7,530 bases of DNA, taken from the NCBI GenBank assembly GCA_015485845.1, contig WFSU01000064.1:1-7530 (forward strand), read 5' to 3'. Position 1 is the stretch's first letter. Each line of letters begins with the position of its first letter. Position numbers and translations under genes: made by a program. Origin of the DNA: Nitratifractor sp. Lineage in GTDB: Bacteria; Campylobacterota; Campylobacteria; Campylobacterales; Sulfurovaceae. The notes beneath the pieces were generated by a model, which was not told the origin of the DNA, did not search any database, and saw only the letters and a program-made list of their open reading frames with translations. This document shows, piece by piece, positions 1 to 6,793 of this stretch.

Positions 1-2744
1 TTCTCACACTGAGCCAGACGTCGATAGAGTTCCAGACGGAGGCGATCTTCGGTGATGAGCGCTTCGCTGAGGTACGCGGTGACGGAGAGTTTCATCTCCA
101 CTTGATGGGCGACCTCTTTGGATTGACCGCTGAGTTCGCGGATGGCGTCTTCGAGCATGCGGAGATAAAGCCCATAGCCGATCTGCTTGATGTGGCCGCT
201 CTGGGCTTCACCGATGATGTTGCCCCCACCCCGGATCTGCAAATCATGATAGGCCAGTGTCGCCCCACTGCCCAGCTCGCTGTGGGATTCGAGTGCCAGC
301 AGGCGGCGGGTGGCATTTTCGGTAAGTGTTTCAGTATCTTCGACGAGAAAATAGCAAAACCCCTCCCGGCCACCCCGCCCTACCCGGCCGCGAAGCTGAT
401 GGAGGTCGGCCATCCCGAAGCGGTCGGCGCCATCGACGATCATCGTATTGGCATGGGGCATGTGGATGCCCGATTCGACAATCGACGTAGAGAGGAGCAC
501 GTCGTATTCCCCGTTTTCAAATTTCAGCATCTCCTCTTCGGTCTCTTTGGCGGAGATTTTGGAGTGGAGGACAGCAATACGGAGCTTGGGGAGGATCTCC
601 AGCAAGGCATCCCGCTTGGCTTCGATCCCGGCGATGGAGTTGTGGACGTAAAAGATTTGCCCGCCTCGGCGGGTCTCACGGGTGATGGCTTCTTTGATCA
701 CTTTGGGATCGTACGATTTGACGAAGGTTCGCACTCCGACCCGCTCGAGTGGAGGTGTGAGGATCTCTGAGAAACTTTTCAGTTGCGAGAGGGCGAGATT
801 GAGACTGCGGGGGATAGGGGTGGCCGACATACTCAGGACGTGAACATCGATTGCCATCTCTTTCAGGGCTTCTTTTTGTTTGACGCCAAATTTGTGTTCT
901 TCGTCGATCACCACGAGGGCGAGGTTTTTGAACCGGGCTCCCAGCAGCGCATGGGTACCGACGACGACATCAATCGTCCCCTCTTCCAGGCCGGCAAGCA
1001 AAGCACGTTTTTCCTTGGGGGTGGTGAAGCGATCCAGCTTGCCCACCGTAATACCAAAGTCATAAAAGCGCTCCTTGAGGCTCTTGAAATGCTGGGAACT
1101 CAGCAGGGTCGTCGGAGCGATCATCATCGCCTGATAACCGTTTTTGACCGCGACAAAGATCCCGTTCATGGCCACCTCGGTCTTGCCAAAGCCCACATCG
1201 GCACTCAGCAGCCGATCCATCATCCGTCCGCTGGCCATCTCCTCCAGCATCTCCTCAATCGCCCGCTTCTGATCCTCAGTATGGACAAATCCCGCCACCG
1301 CAAAAAACTTCTGATACTCAACCGAAATTCCTAATTCCTCACTCCTCATTCCTAATTCTAACTTGATGCCTTTTTTGAGGTGGCGCTGCGCCGAAAGGTT
1401 GATAATCTGCGAAGCGATCGCGAAAAGCTTCTCCCGCACTTTTTCTTTGAGACGCTTGAAGCTGGCTTTGCCCATCCGATCAAGCACCGGCACCGCACCA
1501 CCCTCGGCGATGTAGCGCTCGACCGTCTCGAGCGAACTCACCGGGATCAGCAGTGTATCGTCCCCCTGATAGGTAATGACGACAAATTCGCTGGTCGCCC
1601 CCAACACTTCCCGTTTCTCAATCCCGCGAAAGATCCCCACCCCGTGGTTTTCGTGCACGACATAATCCCCGGGGCTGAGCTCATCGAGGATCATAGAGGC
1701 TTTTTTGGCCTTTTTACGCTTGAGCGGTTTGTTGAGAGAAAGGATGAGGCGATCCGACCCCATGAGCTGCACGATCCCCTCTTGGTACACAAATGACAAG
1801 CGATCCATCTCCACCAAGCTGCTGCCTCGGATGATGCTTTCATTGCGGGCAATGATGGTCACGGCTTTGTCCGGATGAGCCTCTATCAATTTATTCAGAT
1901 CGGCTACCTCTAGATCACGCCACACTTTGGCAGCCGGAACCGTGGGGAGGAGAAACGATTTGCGTGGTACAAGCGGCTCGTTGAGTGTGTAGATCTCTTC
2001 GAGTTCTGCATCCAAATTTTCGGCAAATATAGCTGGAAAATGATCCAACGCACTCATCCCAAGATCTTCCAGATGCCACAGACCCAGTGCGTCAATGTCT
2101 TTGACAAAACTCTCATAAGGGCTCATCTCGCAGCGAGTTTTGAGGGCGGCGTATTCAGCCTCATCGAGTGCCAAAAAAGCAGGGGTATAACTCATCGCCT
2201 CAACTTCATCCCCTTGGCGTTTCTGCGTCGAGAAATCAAACCGATGGATCGACTCCACCTCATCATCAAATAACGAAAGGCGATAGGGAGCCTCCGCATC
2301 GATCGGATACAGATCGATGATGTCCCCACGGAACGACACTTCTCCCGGCTGCACCGTGATATCAGAAAAATGATACCCCCAATGGTAGAGGCGGTCTTTG
2401 AGTATCGCCAAATCGACCGTGTCGCCAAACTCGATCCGTTTGCGATCAAAATATTCCGGCTTGGGAAACGGAACCAGCACGGTACGAAGCGGCGCGATCA
2501 AGAGCTTGGGCGTATCAGTTTCATAATAACGCTGAAGGGTTGTCAACAACTGCCGCACCTCCACATCGTAGGTACGCAGATCCTCTCCCGTCGTCACACG
2601 CAGATCGGGCAGCACAAACGGCTCCATGCCGTGCAGTCGCACCACTGCTGCTGTTTGCTCGGCGGCCGCATCGTCCCGACAGAGGATTAGCGCTTTATCG
2701 GTGCCGTTTTCAAGATATTCGTAGAGGGGGGCTTGACGCATCAT
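1..2744 (-). CDS. mfd: Mfd, transcription-repair coupling factor (3' end outside the window)
   Basis: ATP-driven DNA translocase that pushes stalled RNA polymerase off template lesions and recruits UvrA for nucleotide excision repair; cytoplasmic, DNA-bound. I translated the whole visible frame, 914 codons, without a stop. Seen in order: a UvrB-like N-terminal module with FRGDIIDLYP near residue 138; an RNA-polymerase-interacting domain beginning GDYVVHENHGVGIF at 359; Walker A GFGKT at 518-522; DEEH box at 614-617; SATPIPR (motif III) at 640-646; QLRGRVGR (motif VI) at 783-790; and the Mfd/RecG-type segment IRGGGNIIGEAQSGH at about 837. The C-terminal regulatory domain begins at the left edge and is cut; I estimate fewer than 100 residues are missing. 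Start: tandem ATG ATG at 2744/2741, with AAAAGG eight bases upstream of the first. Oddity: residues about 462-474 (ELGMRSEELGIS) are encoded by a tandem heptamer array and look like an insertion between the RNA-polymerase-interacting domain and the first translocase domain. Identity is very secure. Confidence 0.97.
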   Translation of the reverse strand, partial: MMRQAPLYEYLENGTDKALILCRDDAAAEQTAAVVRLHGMEPFVLPDLRVTTGEDLRTYDVEVRQLLTTLQRYYETDTPKLLIAPLRTVLVPFPKPEYFDRKRIEFGDTVDLAILKDRLYHWGYHFSDITVQPGEVSFRGDIIDLYPIDAEAPYRLSLFDDEVESIHRFDFSTQKRQGDEVEAMSYTPAFLALDEAEYAALKTRCEMSPYESFVKDIDALGLWHLEDLGMSALDHFPAIFAENLDAELEEIYTLNEPLVPRKSFLLPTVPAAKVWRDLEVADLNKLIEAHPDKAVTIIARNESIIRGSSLVEMDRLSFVYQEGIVQLMGSDRLILSLNKPLKRKKAKKASMILDELSPGDYVVHENHGVGIFRGIEKREVLGATSEFVVITYQGDDTLLIPVSSLETVERYIAEGGAVPVLDRMGKASFKRLKEKVREKLFAIASQIINLSAQRHLKKGIKLELGMRSEELGISVEYQKFFAVAGFVHTEDQKRAIEEMLEEMASGRMMDRLLSADVGFGKTEVAMNGIFVAVKNGYQAMMIAPTTLLSSQHFKSLKERFYDFGITVGKLDRFTTPKEKRALLAGLEEGTIDVVVGTHALLGARFKNLALVVIDEEHKFGVKQKEALKEMAIDVHVLSMSATPIPRSLNLALSQLKSFSEILTPPLERVGVRTFVKSYDPKVIKEAITRETRRGGQIFYVHNSIAGIEAKRDALLEILPKLRIAVLHSKISAKETEEEMLKFENGEYDVLLSTSIVESGIHMPHANTMIVDGADRFGMADLHQLRGRVGRGGREGFCYFLVEDTETLTENATRRLLALESHSELGSGATLAYHDLQIRGGGNIIGEAQSGHIKQIGYGLYLRMLEDAIRELSGQSKEVAHQVEMKLSVTAYLSEALITEDRLRLELYRRLAQCE
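1328..1358 (-). repeat. Tandem heptamer array inside mfd
   Basis: Units on the coding strand: GAATTAG, GAATGAG, GAGTGAG, GAATTAG, then a partial copy. It is read in frame as ELGMRSEELG. The phases that would create TAG or TGA stops are each occupied by the harmless variant, so the array stays open. Confidence 0.85.
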
Positions 2745-2752
2745 CGGTCACA

Positions 2753-2758
2753 CCTTTT
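2753..2758 (-). promoter_or_regulatory. Shine-Dalgarno site of mfd
   Basis: AAAAGG on the minus strand, eight bases before the first of two adjacent ATG codons. It favours the ATG at 2744 over the one at 2741. Confidence 0.6.
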
Positions 2759-2783
2759 ATGTGTTTGTTTTTTATTCTCAATT

Positions 2784-2811
2784 GGTGTTGTAAGGGCACA
2801 ACAACACCTAC
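2784..2811 (-). repeat. REP-like hairpin with 5' GTAG, folC-mfd gap
   Basis: Arms GGTGTTGT (2784-2791) and ACAACACC (2801-2808) form an 8-bp perfect stem around a 9-base loop. On the minus strand the palindrome is immediately preceded by, and shares one base with, GTAG (2811-2808). This is the layout of REP elements, which carry a GTAG-type tetranucleotide directly 5' of a palindrome. The arm sequence differs from the other hairpins here. No T-run follows on the minus strand, so it is not an obvious terminator. Assignment to the REP class is inference from structure. Confidence 0.5.
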
Positions 2812-2826
2812 AATTTCTTTCTTTGC

Positions 2827-2854
2827 GCAACACGTAACACTTAGCACTTAACAC
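2827..2854 (-). repeat. Tandem heptamer array, GTGTTAA type, four copies
   Basis: Exactly four contiguous 7-base units on the minus strand: GTGTTAA, GTGCTAA, GTGTTAC and GTGTTGC. All keep GTG at positions 1-3, and copies differ by one or two bases. It lies between folC and mfd, upstream of the mfd start, and is transcribed if mfd is co-transcribed with folC. Same period as the other arrays in the window but a different unit sequence. Confidence 0.8.
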
Positions 2855-2856
2855 GA

Positions 2857-2873
2857 AAAGCAACGCATACCAA
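2857..2873 (-). repeat. 17-base dispersed repeat, copy B
   Basis: AAAGCAACGCATACCAA (plus-strand orientation) is identical to 4223-4239. In both places it lies just downstream of a gene's stop codon, separated from it only by a heptamer array. In copy A this sequence forms one arm of a hairpin; copy B has only this arm, so it looks like a truncated or diverged version of the same composite element. Confidence 0.85.
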
Positions 2874-2892
2874 AACTCCTAATTCCTCACTC
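2872..2892 (-). repeat. Heptamer array at the folC stop codon
   Basis: Minus strand: GAGTGAG (2892-2886), GAATTAG (2885-2879), then a degenerate GAGTTTT. The first unit starts on the second base of the folC TGA stop, so the stop codon is partly built from repeat sequence. The leuS stop has the same offset. Confidence 0.75.
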
Positions 2893-4135
2893 ATAATTTG
2901 CGAAGAAATTCCTCCACCACATAAAACGACCCAAACACCAAATAATGCTCATCATCATGGATCGTCCCGTCAAAATACCGATAGGGAAGCCTTGTTGCTT
3001 TGACAGCAGCCTCAATCGCTTCACGCGTCGCAGCTCGCTGGGAATCAATCGGGATAATCTCGATCCGCTTGAGTTTGGGTTTGAGGATTTGGAGTACCGT
3101 TTCGTAATCTTTGTCATCAAGCGAGTTATAGATCAGCACCGTATCAGGCTCCATGACCTCCACAAGAGCGCGAGCCGCCAAAGGATTGTGCCCCACATCG
3201 ATCCGTAGATTTGGCAGCAGAGGATAAAAGCGTCCAAAAAGCTCCAACGACTCCAGTGATTTGGGATCGTAGGGGATATGGAGCAGATCGAGGGCTTGCA
3301 TAGCGACGTGGGCGTTTTCGATTAGGAAAGACGGCCAGGCGTCAGGGAGGGTAGTGGGTAGTGGGTAGTGGGTAGAAGTTCGGGTGGTTATTTTTGCCGT
3401 AAGTCGGGGTACCCCTACCCCGACACCCCCATCTATGACACCATCAAATTTACTTTCTGCAAAATACAACGTTGTTCTGCGTTCTTCCGCGATCTCTCGT
3501 GCTACCTCGATCGTCTCCGGATACGGCTGGGGAGCAATGAGAGCTTGACCGCCCGGCTGCATGCTGCGCAGTTTGGTCGAAGCGATCTGAGCAATGTCCT
3601 CACCAAAAAATGCCTGATGATCGATCCCTATGGGGGTAAAAACACTGAGCTCCTTGGGGCAAACATTGGTCGCATCGTACTCACCGCCCAAGCCGGCCTC
3701 CAATACCATCAAGTCACACTTTTCAAACACCACAAACGCCAGTAGAGTTGTGTACTCGAAATAGCTCAACCCCTCGCTCATCACTTCGCCGAGGATGCCG
3801 TAGAGCCGCCCATGGGCACTTTCCAGCACTTCATCGGACGCATCAGAGCCGTTGAGCCAAATGCGTTCGTTGAATTTGAGAATATGAGGTGACGTATAAT
3901 GACCCACCTTCATTTCTAATTTCTCATTTCTCATTTCTAATTTACCATGTAGTGCCAAGTGTGCGATCACCCGTCCGATTGAGCCTTTGCCGTTTGTTCC
4001 GACAACATGAATGGTTTTTGGGTGGCGGATGTGGGGCTTGAGCCGATCGTAAGCATGGTGGATGCGCTCATGATTGATCTCTTTGTAGTAGAGGGGCTTG
4101 GAGGCTAGGAGTTCTGAGAGTTTAGGTACATGCAT
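2891..4135 (-). CDS. folC: FolC, folylpolyglutamate synthase / dihydrofolate synthase
   Basis: Cytoplasmic Mur-ligase-family enzyme of folate metabolism that adds glutamate to dihydropteroate and/or folates with ATP. Seen from the ATG at 4135 (414 residues, normal family length): P-loop GTNGKGS at 46-52; YTSPH at 80-84 followed by KFNERI; the EAGLGG...DATN segment; PIGIDH; IDVGHNP near 312-318, matching the family (D)GAHNP motif; and the C-terminal VFGSFYVVEEFL. A TTG at 4144 would add three residues. The ATG better fits proteins that begin shortly before an SKPLYY-type motif, but neither start has a clear Shine-Dalgarno. Two repeat-derived insertions stay in frame: KLEMRNEKLEMK at 65-76, between the P-loop helix and the next strand, and a stretch around 236-262 containing GVGVGVPRL and HYPLPTT. 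The P-loop and the folate/glutamate motifs are intact, so activity is expected. It lies 135 bases after leuS and 146 bases before mfd. Confidence 0.95.
   Translation of the reverse strand: MHVPKLSELLASKPLYYKEINHERIHHAYDRLKPHIRHPKTIHVVGTNGKGSIGRVIAHLALHGKLEMRNEKLEMKVGHYTSPHILKFNERIWLNGSDASDEVLESAHGRLYGILGEVMSEGLSYFEYTTLLAFVVFEKCDLMVLEAGLGGEYDATNVCPKELSVFTPIGIDHQAFFGEDIAQIASTKLRSMQPGGQALIAPQPYPETIEVAREIAEERRTTLYFAESKFDGVIDGGVGVGVPRLTAKITTRTSTHYPLPTTLPDAWPSFLIENAHVAMQALDLLHIPYDPKSLESLELFGRFYPLLPNLRIDVGHNPLAARALVEVMEPDTVLIYNSLDDKDYETVLQILKPKLKRIEIIPIDSQRAATREAIEAAVKATRLPYRYFDGTIHDDEHYLVFGSFYVVEEFLRKL
3349..3375 (-). repeat. Perfect tandem heptamer array, CTACCCA, inside folC
   Basis: Three perfect copies plus six bases (plus strand GGGTAGT). 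This is the least diverged array in the window, suggesting recent expansion. Read in frame, three units give a seven-residue cycle, HYPLPTT. It falls in a poorly conserved part of FolC just before PSFLIENAHVA, a position that looks like a surface loop. Confidence 0.9.
3403..3424. repeat. Inverted repeat inside folC
   Basis: GTCGGGGT (3403-3410) and ACCCCGAC (3417-3424) are perfect 8-base arms separated by six bases. The coding strand also contains GTAG directly followed by the self-complementary GGGTACCC, as in REP-like elements. It encodes the low-complexity GVGVGVPRL. I infer an in-frame hairpin insertion; divergence by slippage in a glycine/valine-rich loop is the alternative. Confidence 0.5.
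3910..3943 (-). repeat. Tandem heptamer array inside folC, AAATKAG type
   Basis: Coding-strand units AAATTAG, AAATGAG, AAATGAG, AAATTAG and a six-base partial copy, with no other differences. Encodes KLEMRNEKLEM at residues 65-75. It is clearly related to the GAATTAG/GAATGAG arrays, with A for G at the first base of the shared unit. Confidence 0.9.
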
Positions 4136-4156
4136 GTGATACAACCGGCATCAAAT

Positions 4157-4185
4157 AGGGGCTGGGGCTTCAGCCCCACTCATGC
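4157..4185. repeat. Covarying hairpin repeat, copy 1 (leuS-folC gap)
   Basis: TGGGGCT (4163-4169) and AGCCCCA (4172-4178) pair perfectly around TC. The 24 bases from 4157 match 7096-7119 except at one stem pair (G4167-C4174 here, A-T there) and one base outside the stem. It sits 22 bases upstream of the folC ATG, so in mRNA it could influence folC translation. On the minus strand GTGG precedes the inner palindrome. Confidence 0.75.
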
Positions 4186-4207
4186 AACCGAAGTCGCATC
4201 CCCTTAT

Positions 4208-4232
4208 AAACAAAAGCGTTGCAAAGCAACGC
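4208..4232 (-). terminator. Probable intrinsic terminator downstream of leuS
   Basis: On the minus strand GCGTTGC (4232-4226), loop TTT, GCAACGC (4222-4216) form a perfect 7-bp stem with a three-base loop, followed by TTTTGTTTAT. Hairpin plus T-rich tail is the classical Rho-independent form and points the right way to end leuS transcription. The upper arm is part of the 17-base repeat shared with the folC-mfd gap, so this terminator may have arrived with a repeat element. If it works, folC would depend on readthrough or its own promoter. Confidence 0.55.
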
Positions 4233-4239
4233 ATACCAA
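4223..4239 (-). repeat. 17-base dispersed repeat, copy A
   Basis: Identical to 2857-2873. Here it provides one arm of the terminator-like hairpin and is directly followed (plus strand) by the heptamer array that reaches the leuS stop codon. Confidence 0.85.
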
Positions 4240-4240
4240 C

Positions 4241-4272
4241 ATTCTTCATTCCTAATCCCTAATTCCTCATTC
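4241..4272 (-). repeat. Heptamer array at the leuS stop codon
   Basis: Minus-strand units GAATGAG, GAATTAG, GGATTAG, GAATGAA and a partial GAAT. The first unit begins on the second base of the leuS TGA stop (4273-4271), the same offset as at the folC stop. Confidence 0.85.
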
Positions 4273-6712
4273 AACTCGGTTTCGCAACCAAATTGACCAA
4301 TTTCCCCGGCACCACGATCTCTTTGATGATCGTCATCCCCTCAAGCCATTTGGCTCCGGCTTCTTTGGCTGCAGCAAGGATCGCCTCTTTGTCGGCATCA
4401 GTCGGGAGGGCGATCTCGGTACGGCGCTTGCCGTTGATCGTGACGGCCAGAGTGACGCTCTCCTGCACAAACACCTCTTCGCGTACCGGGATCGAGCCGG
4501 AGAGATTGGCTCGATCAAAGAGCCGTTCGCTCAGTTCGCTAGCAATGTGCGGCACGATGGGTTCGAGCAGATGGAGGATGATGTACATCCCTTCACTCCA
4601 TACAGCTGAGTTGCTTTGCTTATCCAGTGCATTGATCGCCTCCATGCACGCAGCAATCAATGTATTGAACGCGAAACTCTTCTCATAGACATCTTTGGAA
4701 CGCTTAAGCGCCTCATAGACTTTGGCGCGGGCATATTTGCCTGCTTCATCCAGCGTGGCATGGTCGATGGACGGCAAGGTGCGCTCGGTTATTTTCTCTG
4801 CCCGGTCGTAGAGTTTCTTGAGGAAGCGGAACGCCCCCTCAACTCCGCTCTCGTTCCACTCCAGCTCTTTTTGCGGCGGTGCGGCAAAGAGGGTGAAGAG
4901 CCGCGCGGTATCGGCACCGTATTTTTGTACCAGCGCATCAGGATCAACGGTATTGCCTTTGGATTTGGACATTTTGGCCCCATCCATCAGCACCATCCCC
5001 TGCGTCAACAACCGCTCAAACGGTTCATCGGTATCGTGATATCCCAGATCGCGCAACACTTTGGTGAAGAAACGGGCATAGAGGAGGTGGAGAATCGCAT
5101 GTTCGATCCCACCGATGTACTGATCGACATTCATCCAGTAGGCGGCATCCTCCCGGTCGATCCCCTCCTGCTCCCACTTGGCCGGGTTGAGGGTGTAACG
5201 GAGTTGATACCAACTGCTCTGGACGAAGGTGTCCATCGTATCGGTTTCCCGGGTCGCCTCACCGCCACAGCTTGGGCAAGTACAGTGCTTCCACGTCGGG
5301 TGGCTCTCGAGAGGGTTCCCCTCGCCTGTGATTTCCACATCTTCCGGGAGGGCGACGGGAAGATTCTCGATCTTCTCAGGCACCATTCCACACTTGGGAC
5401 AATGGACAAACGGCAGCGGAGCCCCCCAGTAGCGCTGGCGGCTCACGCCCCAGTTGCGGAGTTTGTAATTGGTTGTCCCACGGCCAAGCCCTTTGGCCTC
5501 CATATGAGCGATAATCGCCGTGCGTGCTTCGGCGCTTTTTTTCCCGGAAAATTCCCCCGAATCGACCAGCACACCATCGGTCGTAAAGGGCAGCTCCTCT
5601 CCCCCCTCGATCACCTGTGTGACAGGCAGATCATACTGCGTCGCAAATTCAAAATCCCGCTCATCATGCGCCGGAACCGCCATCACCGCCCCACCACCGT
5701 AACTGGCAAGGACGAAATTAGCCGTCCAGACCGGCACTTCCTCACCGGTGAGCGGATGAATAACGGTAATGCCCAGCGGATACCCCTCTTTGTCCGCCTG
5801 GGCACGGTCGCGTTCGCTCATGTTGGCCATGGCGGTGACCTTCTCTGCCGTCCCAGCCGGGAGCAGATCGTGCTCGATCAGGTACGTGACGATGGGGTGC
5901 TCTGGAGCCAGTGCACTGTAGGTCACCCCGTAGATCGTATCGGGACGGGTAGTAAACACTTCGTAGCGTTCAAACGCTCCATTTAACAATTCCTGGCTCT
6001 GCTTAGAGAGGACAAAATCAAACGCCAGCCCCCGCGACTTGCCGATCCAGTTGCGCTGCATCGTGAGCACCTGCGAAGGCCATTTCCCTTCGAGGGTATC
6101 GAGGGCGTCGAGGAGCTCATCGGCATAGCGGACGATATCGAGGTAATAGCCGGGCATCTCTTTTTGTTCGACTTCATTGTCGCAGCGCCAGCAGCACCCC
6201 TCTTCGACCTGCTCATTGGCCAGCACGGTGTGGCAGCTCTCACACCAGTTGACCGTGGTCGATTCGCGGTAGAGCAGACCCTTTTCGTACATTTCGATGA
6301 TGAATTGCTGCTCCCAGCGAGTGTAGAGTTCGTCACTCGTAGCAAACTCGCGGGTGCGGGAGAATGAGAGCCCCAGTGCCGAGAGCTCCTGGCGCATGTA
6401 ATCGATGTTTTCGTATGTCCACTTGCGCGGGTGGAGCTTGTGCTTGATCGCGGCATTTTCTGCGGGCATCCCGAAGCTGTCCCAGCCGATGGGATGGAGG
6501 ACATTGTACCCCTGCTTGCGGTAATAACGCGCCAACGCATCGCCGATAGCATAGTTGCGCACATGCCCCATGTGGATCCGGCCGCTGGGGTACGGGAACA
6601 TGCTCAAAATGTATTTTTTGGGCAGCGTATGGTCGCTTGAAGGCTCAAACGCCGCTTCGTCATCCCAGACATTCTGCCATTTAATCTCGATCTCGGAGGG
6701 GGTGTAGCTCAT
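4271..6712 (-). CDS. leuS: LeuS, leucyl-tRNA synthetase
   Basis: Class Ia aminoacyl-tRNA synthetase that charges tRNA-Leu with leucine using ATP, in the cytoplasm. The product is 813 residues, normal for bacterial LeuS. Seen: HMGH (HIGH signature) at 47-50; a first zinc-type cluster C157xxC160 and C174xxC177; CP1 editing domain with the threonine-rich TTRPDT at 254-259 and the conserved editing aspartate in VPAHDERD, D350; a second cysteine set C438xxC441 and C479xxC482; the KMSKS loop, exact, at 580-584; then the anticodon-binding and C-terminal domains. Both active and editing sites look intact. Start: the reading frame stays open to 6790, but the ATG at 6712 ([12 protein letters not shown]) matches the usual LeuS N-terminus, and a TATAAT box lies inside the longer version, arguing against it. 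A weak GAGAG Shine-Dalgarno precedes the ATG. It is probably the first gene of the leuS-folC-mfd run, though a hairpin terminator follows it. Confidence 0.98.
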   Translation of the reverse strand: MSYTPSEIEIKWQNVWDDEAAFEPSSDHTLPKKYILSMFPYPSGRIHMGHVRNYAIGDALARYYRKQGYNVLHPIGWDSFGMPAENAAIKHKLHPRKWTYENIDYMRQELSALGLSFSRTREFATSDELYTRWEQQFIIEMYEKGLLYRESTTVNWCESCHTVLANEQVEEGCCWRCDNEVEQKEMPGYYLDIVRYADELLDALDTLEGKWPSQVLTMQRNWIGKSRGLAFDFVLSKQSQELLNGAFERYEVFTTRPDTIYGVTYSALAPEHPIVTYLIEHDLLPAGTAEKVTAMANMSERDRAQADKEGYPLGITVIHPLTGEEVPVWTANFVLASYGGGAVMAVPAHDERDFEFATQYDLPVTQVIEGGEELPFTTDGVLVDSGEFSGKKSAEARTAIIAHMEAKGLGRGTTNYKLRNWGVSRQRYWGAPLPFVHCPKCGMVPEKIENLPVALPEDVEITGEGNPLESHPTWKHCTCPSCGGEATRETDTMDTFVQSSWYQLRYTLNPAKWEQEGIDREDAAYWMNVDQYIGGIEHAILHLLYARFFTKVLRDLGYHDTDEPFERLLTQGMVLMDGAKMSKSKGNTVDPDALVQKYGADTARLFTLFAAPPQKELEWNESGVEGAFRFLKKLYDRAEKITERTLPSIDHATLDEAGKYARAKVYEALKRSKDVYEKSFAFNTLIAACMEAINALDKQSNSAVWSEGMYIILHLLEPIVPHIASELSERLFDRANLSGSIPVREEVFVQESVTLAVTINGKRRTEIALPTDADKEAILAAAKEAGAKWLEGMTIIKEIVVPGKLVNLVAKPS

Positions 6713-6755
6713 GGTGGTCTCTCGCTTGTGTAATAGAGTTAGTAAATTAAACGGG

Positions 6756-6761
6756 ATTATA
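6756..6761 (-). promoter_or_regulatory. leuS: Probable leuS promoter -10 box
   Basis: A perfect TATAAT on the minus strand, 43 bases upstream of the leuS ATG, predicting a leader of roughly 35-40 bases. No good -35 hexamer is visible at 16-18 bases; weak -35 elements are known for sigma-70 promoters of Campylobacterota. Confidence 0.55.
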
Positions 6762-6793
6762 TCGAAGTATTGGTTAGGGGAGTAGAACACCGC

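Noticed and set aside
1328..1358. mfd as a frameshifted pseudogene because of the heptamer array
   Set aside because: Translation across the array keeps the same frame from the start codon through all helicase motifs to the window edge.
4136..4144. TTG start for FolC three codons upstream
   Set aside because: A TTG start without a Shine-Dalgarno is less likely than the in-frame ATG at 4135, though it is not excluded.
1328..4272. Tandem repeats as a CRISPR array
   Set aside because: Units are 7 bases and contiguous, with no spacers and no cas genes.
4616..5986. A 456-codon plus-strand open frame, and other long open frames opposite leuS and mfd
   Set aside because: They are antisense shadows of strongly conserved genes; composition is unlike real proteins and no motif or start signal supports them.
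6713..6790. N-terminal extension of LeuS by 26 residues
   Set aside because: The ATG at 6712 gives the normal LeuS N-terminus, and a TATAAT promoter box lies inside the extension.
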